Below are positions 57,697 to 64,000 of a stretch of 64,000 nucleotides of DNA, piece after piece. The position numbers and the translations under genes are program-made. The number at the start of each line of letters is the position of its first letter. The first letter of the stretch is position 1. The notes under the pieces were generated by a model, which worked only from the letters and a program-made list of their open reading frames with translations, was not told where the DNA came from and did no database searches. The DNA is from Diabrotica undecimpunctata (taxonomy: Eukaryota > Arthropoda > Insecta > Coleoptera > Chrysomelidae): NCBI RefSeq assembly GCF_040954645.1, contig NC_092803.1:82746263-82810262 (forward strand), in the 5' to 3' direction.

Positions 57697-60600
57697 CTAA
57701 TTCTTTAGCTTCTTCAAGTTAAACCAAAAACCATTTTCTGCTGTTAAATTGAATTGTTGTTTTGAAATTTGCAAAGGAATTTCTGTTTTTGGACCAGGCA
57801 CAATCTCGAAATTGGACAACAAATGGAAAAACAATACTTTGATTTCTAATAACGCAAATCTGGAACCAATGCAGTTTCTGGGGCCAACTCCGAATGGAAG
57901 GTAAGCGTAAGGATTGATGTTTCCTTTGTTTTCATCGTTGAATCTTTCAGGGTCGAACCGTTCTGGATCTGGGAAGTATTTAGGATCGCGATGGATGGAA
58001 AAAACAGGGAACCAGATTATTGTGCCTATGTCTAAGTGAAGGGGCTTCTCATCGGATGTTTCTGGTTTCAGTGTATATGGTTTGGTACAAACGCGATCAA
58101 CAGCTAAAACTGCTGGCCATTTTCTCATGGATTCTGAAAAAAATAATCCAATAAATATATAAATAAATACTTTATTTCCTTTCAGACGGACACAGTTTGT
58201 CTAGAATTGATCATTTAATTTAATAAAACAAACAAGTAAACAAACACACTAAACAAACTAGCAATAAAAAGAGTAACATTTAAAATTATAAAAATTTTTC
58301 ATTTGAATAGAAAATTTGTGCAGTCAAAAATTCTACTTGGGAATAAAAATAGATATTAGATTCGTTGATTCGAGCATTTATATCATCTGCAAATATTGTA
58401 AAAATCCATCTAAGTTAACCGGAGTGGGTCCTAAAATTGAGCCTTGTTGTACACGTATGTTATTATCGTATGTTATTATCGTATGTTAAGCCCAATGACG
58501 TATAATATATGGACTCCGTGAATGCTTTAAAAAGTGTCCACAACATGAATACCTTTGTTATTGTTTATTGTTTTGATATGAAGTTGTGTGTTTACATATT
58601 TTTTGTGACAAGCAAATTTTATTTAAAATTTATCATTTACCTACTATTTTAGTAAAATTCCATTTAGGTATCTTGTTTGTGGTCGCTGAAGTTCGAAGAG
58701 CGAAACGTTATCACTTTTCAAGTAAGTTATTTTTTATATGTATGTTTTATAAATATTATGTTATGTTTTGATAGCCAGTGGAGACGTTTAGTTGTTATTT
58801 ATTTAATAAATAAATAAATTATTATGCATTATACTGAATAATAACAATTTCCATTAAATTTTTTGCCTTTTTTTTTATTAAAATCATTTAAATATAATTT
58901 TCTTACTAATTTTTTCTTCATAGATTTCCTTTTGACGAAGAAAAACAGGAAATTTGGATATACATTTTACAATTAAATAAGAACAAGCTTTCCAGATGGT
59001 CATGTACCTATTTGTTATGATTATTTTGATCCAAATGATGTTATCATGAAATCTAGCTTTGTTCGTCTAAAAGAAAATGCAAAACCATTAGCTATACCAA
59101 GGTGGGTAATGTTTTTATTAAATTTTTACATTGGTATTTAATATTTATATAAATTTTTTATTTATCGTTTCTTCTATATTGTTTTCTCTTTGCATACAGG
59201 TCTTCTAAAGACGTTAAAGAGGTGGTAGGAACTAAAGCTCTCCCTAGTCCATCAGACACCCATAATTTAAATTTCGAACTGCTAACAGTGAACTAACTTT
59301 GTCTGCCTCAAAAACTGAGAAATTATTAGGCAAGGAAAATATTGAAGGGCATGCTTCAGATAGAGAATTAATAGCTAAAAAAAATAGCAAGAGGCAATAT
59401 TCATTTAATTTTTCATTTGCATTATTATATCCTTGAATAAGCAATTTTTCTTTCATTATATCTTTTTATTTTTAGGAAGCATTATGTGGGGGATTTTTCC
59501 ATGTCGTACTTAGAATGCCCAAGAAAAAGAAAAAGATACATGGAATCAGTAAACATGTATATAGCAAAAAAAAAAAGAAACAAATTAACACCCTAAGAAA
59601 ATCTACTAAAAGATGAAAACGACAAGCAACAATATTAAACGCATTGGTACAATCGTTAAAAGAAAAACTGTATGTTACAGAAAATGCTGAATCTGTGTTG
59701 TTGGTAAGTTTTCTTTCACATATTCCATAAAGAACAAAATTAAATTATTATTATATTCTTTTATTTTTGTATTTTTTATTGTTTTAGGCCTCTTTACCAG
59801 AATCAGCCAAAGCATTGTTTTAACGATTTTTAAAGGGTGCCAAATGTGCCAAATATTCTCCAGAATTAAGGTCATTTGCACTGGCTTTCAATTGTATTCA
59901 GCAAAAGCCTATGATTTTTTAAGAAGAGCTTTTAATAATTTATTACCACACCCATCAACCATAACAAAGTGGTACCAAAGAAGCTTTATATGCTTTGAAA
60001 AACAAAGTTGAAGAAGCAGGGAAGCAAAATAAAACACTTGTAACACTTGTGTTACACTTGTGTGTAATTTAGTGCTGAACGAAATGTCTATTCGTTAGCT
60101 AGTAAAATGGGATGGGAAAAAATTTATTGGCTCTGTAGATTTTGGTACAGATATAGAATCTGATAATATACCAGAAGCATGAGAGGCACTGGTGTTTATG
60201 TTAGTAGCCTTAAATGACAATTTTAAAGTGCCAGTTGCATATTTTTTAATTGAGAGTTTTTGTGAATAAGAAGAAGCATCTTTAGTAAATCTTTGCTTAA
60301 ATTTTATTTATGATTCAGGCATAAAAGTCTATTCATTAACTTTTGATGGTGCTGCCAACAATTTATCAATGGCCAATGCATTGATTTTATTTAACTCCTA
60401 TTTGTACCTTCCTATAAAGAGGATGGTAAACGACTTTTCAAAATTATATTTAGGTTGCTTTGCATCTGGTACTATTTCCAAGTCTAGGTAATTTTTAATT
60501 ATCTCTCCAGATTTGATCCAGGTATCCTTTTGCCCTGCTTCCTGACATCTTTTCCATTTTCTGTATGCTCCTATCTTCACATCCTTCTCCATACATATAT

Positions 60601-63600
60601 GTAATGAAGAGAGATCAAGCATGACCTCCACGAGGCAGTTAGGATAGTCAACATTGCTCGTGTTATGATTAAGCATGCTTGTCTTTGAAGCTTATTCAGC
60701 TTCTATTAAGTGGTCTTTTGTTGTTATTTAAACTACCATATAAGTGAGCCATACGTAATCATAGATCTGACTAGACATATATAGCCAGTACATCGGCTTG
60801 GGTTTCAAACCCCAAATTTTCCCACATACCCTTTGACATGTAGAAAGGGAAACTTTTGCTTTGTAGGTTATTCTTTCCAACTGGGCGTTACATGTAAGCT
60901 GCTTATCTAATATTACTCCTACATGTTTTACTAAGATTGATAGAGAATTGTTCCATGTCATACTACCTACTAAGGATATTTAATGTTCTTTGGAGTGTGC
61001 TGGAAAGAAAATTACCATATTTTCCTCTTACTATAAATATTAGATCATTCCTATAGGCATGTACTTCTTCCCCCGTGTGCGTCAAGAAGTGACATCAAGT
61101 GATCCACCAGGAGTGACCAGAGGAGGGGAGAAAACATTCCCCCCTGTGGACACCCTTAGCAGTTTTGGCCAGAATCTCTCCTTGCACCTTCGTGCATCTT
61201 CTATTCACTCAACAATATATTTTCCAGCATTGCTTTGATCCAGTTACACATAGTAACACACATTGATAGTGGATCTATTTGATAGGGCATTATTAAATGT
61301 GCCTTCTAAATATTCTCTCCATTATTAATTGAGTGACTGATTTTCTGAACTACTTTGTCCACTGCTGTTTCTGTTGATTTCCTTCTTGATATGCATGCTG
61401 GTTTCCATTGAGAGAATGATCCCTCAAAGGTCTTCCCTTAATATGTCTATCAAGAATTTTTTCTGTTACCTTCAACAAAAATGATGTAAGACTGATCGGC
61501 CTGTGCGATTTCGGCAGGGCATTATCTTGTCCTATTTTGTATATTCACACCACCATTACAATTATAGAAGTCTTTGGTATACAACTTATTTATTATCATA
61601 ACATATTGTATCTTTATATACAACATATTGTATGTCTTAGAAAATAATTGAAACTGTATTTATTACGTTGTGTGCATTAATGCGTCAATTAAATTACTAA
61701 TTATGTTGCAAAATGTTTTATGATTTATTTCTTTTGTATGTTTTTTGTTAAAAATGTATAATTGATTTGATGTTTTTTTTTGTTTGTTTTTAATTCATTA
61801 CAACAAAACACGAAATTAGAATTCAAAAGTTTGTTGTTTGTTTGCACTCAAGTAACCTATTAATTTTCTTCTTAATTCCTTAATATACACTTCAAAAGTT
61901 GCTTTATACAAAAAAATTATTGCAACATTGAAAACCACCAGGAAATGATAAAAAATGAATTAATAAAAAATTAAGAAGACAATTTGATGCACTGGATTCT
62001 TAAACTAATAAAAAATAGAAGGAACTCAGAAAGTATACTCATGTAGTGGAGAAAGGGTCATTTAATAACGATATTAAAAAAAGGGACCGAAGGATATCAG
62101 TAACTACAGAGGAATCATGTTACTGAACACCACATACAAAATATTGTCAAGCACATTGGGAACTAGATAAATTACCGAAAATACACTAGGGCAATATCCG
62201 CCAGGCTTCAGAAAAAAAAAATCAACCATAGATGCCAACACAGCTGATTGAAAAGTGACATGAACGTGATATAAATTTTCACTTACTATTTATAGACTTC
62301 TAGCAATATTTCGACTCTCTAAATAGACTCGCAGCACTTAATAAAAATGCAAACCTGATTAGATTTATTTATCAAAATTTCCTTCATACTAAATAATAAT
62401 CAATAGTCCTTAACACAATTTAAAAAATGAGAATTTTTAATCGTTAGGCAAAACTTCAATATTTCCTGTTGGTAAAATGATTAAAATTCAGGTAATGTAC
62501 TTTGCAAACATTATAAAAATAATTTTTTCTCTTATAGACGAGAACACAAAAAAAATCATAAATATTTAATTTTAATTAAAAAAATAATTATTGTCATTAA
62601 AATAGAAATGAGCACGCCGCTGTTCTGGTAAACATACCTTGAGCGGGATCTTTAGGACACCCGATTATATAGGGAGACTACGGGACTGCTTAGTCTATAT
62701 ATTATACGTCATTGGTTAAGCCCTGCTGATATGACAAAATATCCCAACAGGACATTTTCCTGCATCTTTAACACTTGTGAGAGTATCATATAAGGAATGA
62801 GTTGCTGTATGGATAGCTTTTGAGACTGGAAAAAATCATGTTGGGTACTAACAATTACATTATTTGGCTTTAAAAATAAATTTTTTGTAAATACCTGTAT
62901 TAAATAAAAAAAATCCAAAGAAATTGTTATTGGACGATATTTATTCACTATTAGAGTCATCTTTTTATGAATTAGTAACAGGAGGATGTGTTTACAGTTA
63001 ATATATGTAGTTTATTCCCAAATAAATATTTAATAAAAAAATTGATGCTACGATAAAAAAGTTTTAAAAACAAATATTACCTGATATTACCATATCCAAA
63101 TACTTCATTTTCAACAAAGCTTCGTAGGTTATTTTTCCATTACACTGATCAAGTGTTTCCCGTATTTCATCTCTTAATTTTGATTGTATATCAGGATTAC
63201 AGGCCAATTCATAAGCCACAAAGCACATAGTTGCCGATACAGTCTCAAATCCAGCGAAGAAGAAAATCAATGCTTGAGCGGTAATGTCTAAGTCGGTCAT
63301 TTCTTTCGGAACTACTTTCTCTTAAAAATGTAAAACTATTAAACTTAATTGTAAATAAAAGTTATTTTTAGATTAGACAAAATGCATTTTTAAAATACAT
63401 GACTTGTTGAATATAATGTCACATTTATGTAGATAATGACCTTAACGGAAGTACTTAAGAATTAAACTTTAAATGCACATTTTCTTATCTTCTTTAAGCT
63501 TTGTTATCAATAAACAGATACGTACCTAAGTTCGATTCTTGTACTACAGCAAATCCGGCATCTATAACTTTTTCTTCTTTTTGATGGTTTCCTTTTCTTG

Positions 63601-63727
63601 CCTCCATGAGTAGATGAATCATATCGGGACGAACAATTCCTTTCTCTTCTCTGATTTTTATTGTTTCACTAATTAATTCAATAAAAAATTTTCGAACGTG
63701 CTTATCAAATAATGTCACATTAAAAAA
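57697..63727 (-). CDS. Cytochrome P450, CYP9-like, last three exons
   Basis: Haem monooxygenase of the insect microsomal clan 3 (xenobiotic or endogenous lipid oxidation; substrate not predictable). Exons: 63,727-63,526, 63,320-63,081, 58,133-57,697; all splice sites GT/AG and phases match (NL|EKVVPKEM, VIS|ESMRKWP). Exon A has VTLFDKHVRKFFIELI and REEKGIVRPDMIHLLMEARK. Exon B has the I-helix oxygen-binding FFFAGFETVS and ends in the K-helix approach KYLDMVIS. Exon C has the ExxR (ESMR), DRVCTKPYTL, FPVFSIHRDPKYFPDPERF (PERF), the haem loop PFGVGPRNCIGSRFA with the ligand Cys, and the end WFNLKKLKN-stop. An AATAAA on the minus strand sits at 57,671. The N-terminal membrane anchor and earlier exons lie beyond the window. 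All catalytic signatures are intact. The 4.95-kb second intron is filled with TE relics. Confidence 0.95.
58924..60378 (+). pseudogene. P-element/THAP9-like transposase, in the P450 intron
   Basis: Decayed multi-exon gene antisense to the P450. Segments: THAP end (FPFDEEKQEIWIYILQL; then FPDGHVPICYDYFDPNDVIM and LKENAKPLAIPR). A splice at 59,101/59,200 joins to SSKDVKEVVG. Next exon, from 59,475: KHYVGDFSMSYLECPRKRKR, a Lys-rich coiled-coil-like stretch, to a GTAAGT donor at 59,704. Exon from 59,788: KGAKCAKYSPELRSFALAF, YDFLRRAFNNLLPHPSTITK (with a shift), then NEMSIR, VKWDGKKFIGSVDFGTDI, EALVFMLVALNDNFKVPVAY and IKVYSLTFDGAANNLSMAN. It stops at a LINE insertion; the final catalytic residues were not seen. 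Stops and frameshifts throughout. Confidence 0.82.
60398..61565 (-). pseudogene. Jockey/R1-like LINE RT fragment inserted in the THAP9-like gene
   Basis: Minus strand, in order: KVTEKILDRHIKGRPLRDHS, NQHAYQEGKSTETAVDKVV (with shifts), a decayed GGVLSPLLW region (FSPPLVT), VGVILDKQLTCNAQLERIT, KVSLSTCQRVCGKIWGLKP and LVEVMLDLSSLHICMEKDVK, which is the start of the C-terminal RNase H-like region. Truncated at both ends. It lies directly downstream of THAP9-like coding sequence and so interrupts it. Confidence 0.78.
61566..61989. other. No feature recognised
   Basis: AT-rich intron sequence; may include the decayed remainder of the THAP9-like element. Confidence 0.35.
61990..62340 (+). pseudogene. 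LINE RT N-terminal relic in the P450 intron
   Basis: Frameshifted plus-strand text: RISNYRGIMLLNTTYKILSS, ITENTLGQYPPGFRKKKSTI and FHLLFIDF, the 'NYRGI-LL', 'GFR-RST' and 'FIDF' landmarks of LINE RTs. Heavily decayed. Confidence 0.65.
62341..63080. other. P450 intron sequence, nothing recognised
   Basis: AT-rich; an 83-codon minus-strand frame (62,960-62,709) has no motif and no splice context. Confidence 0.45.
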
Positions 63728-63808
63728 CTAGAAAAAAAAAGCTGATACACTCTCTGGAAATATAGATTTTATAATCGATAATCAATAAATTAATAATACA
63801 TATATAAT

Positions 63809-63810
<2 letters not shown>

Positions 63811-63887
<77 letters not shown>
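63811..63887. repeat. (AT)n microsatellite in P450 intron
   Basis: AT dinucleotide run upstream of exon A on the gene's strand, so probably within the next intron. Confidence 0.95.
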
Positions 63888-63889
<2 letters not shown>

Positions 63890-64000
63890 ATGATGTGTTT
63901 TTTTTTGTTTGAATTATGAGCAATGAGTATTTTTAATAATATATATATATATAGGGTTTTTATCGCGGTTCTCAAAGAATTAGCTTGTAAGTACTTTTTT

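Overview
This is eukaryotic DNA, almost certainly from an insect and plausibly a beetle. It is AT-rich and gene-poor, has GT/AG introns, holds one clan-3 (CYP9-like) cytochrome P450, and is otherwise built from layers of transposable elements (TEs). No bacterial operon, CRISPR array, rRNA or tRNA gene was seen. Species and family names are inferred from reading translated protein motifs by eye, without any database search.

Layout. 1-480 is one arm of a palindromic element. 937-3008 is a Tc1/mariner-type element with about 330-bp inverted repeats and one nonsense codon in its transposase. 4.6-14.5 kb holds LINE relics, including a nearly full-length minus-strand RTE-like LINE (6,991-10,290), a plus-strand LINE reverse transcriptase (RT; 12,390-14,044) and a gypsy integrase relic. 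15.0-15.5 kb is a Helitron helicase relic and 16.5-17.7 kb a BEL/Pao integrase relic. 19.86-31.4 kb is a nested stack: one minus-strand LINE is interrupted by a Sailor-like DD82E transposon (20,258-23,137, TA target duplication) and by a large piggyBac (23,478-30,236, TTAA duplication). The piggyBac encodes an uninterrupted 655-residue transposase and carries palindromic inserts in a probable 5'UTR intron. 31.4-37.9 kb holds gypsy, LINE, a second DD82E-like transposase and ISL2EU relics, then an almost exact 377-bp tandem duplication.

39,445-46,117 is a young LTR retrotransposon with matching LTRs, 4-bp target duplication, tRNA-Lys-type primer site and polypurine tract, but no coding capacity in its 4.4-kb interior (a LARD). 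46,537-51,083 is a Tigger/pogo element split by a LINE fragment. 52,246-55,262 is a structurally complete PIF/Harbinger element with its transposase on the plus strand and its MADF/BESS partner on the minus strand; each has one nonsense codon. 57,697-63,727 (minus) holds the last three exons of the P450; its 5' exons lie beyond the window. Its 4.9-kb intron holds a P-element/THAP9-like pseudogene and two LINE fragments.

Only the P450 is a convincing host gene. The piggyBac transposase is the only TE protein seen uninterrupted over its full length; the DD82E transposase keeps its catalytic core but loses its C-terminus. Two recurring themes are (TA)n microsatellites at TE edges, and inverted pairs of a hairpin followed by GAAAC, which resembles the hammerhead-ribozyme region of Penelope-like elements.
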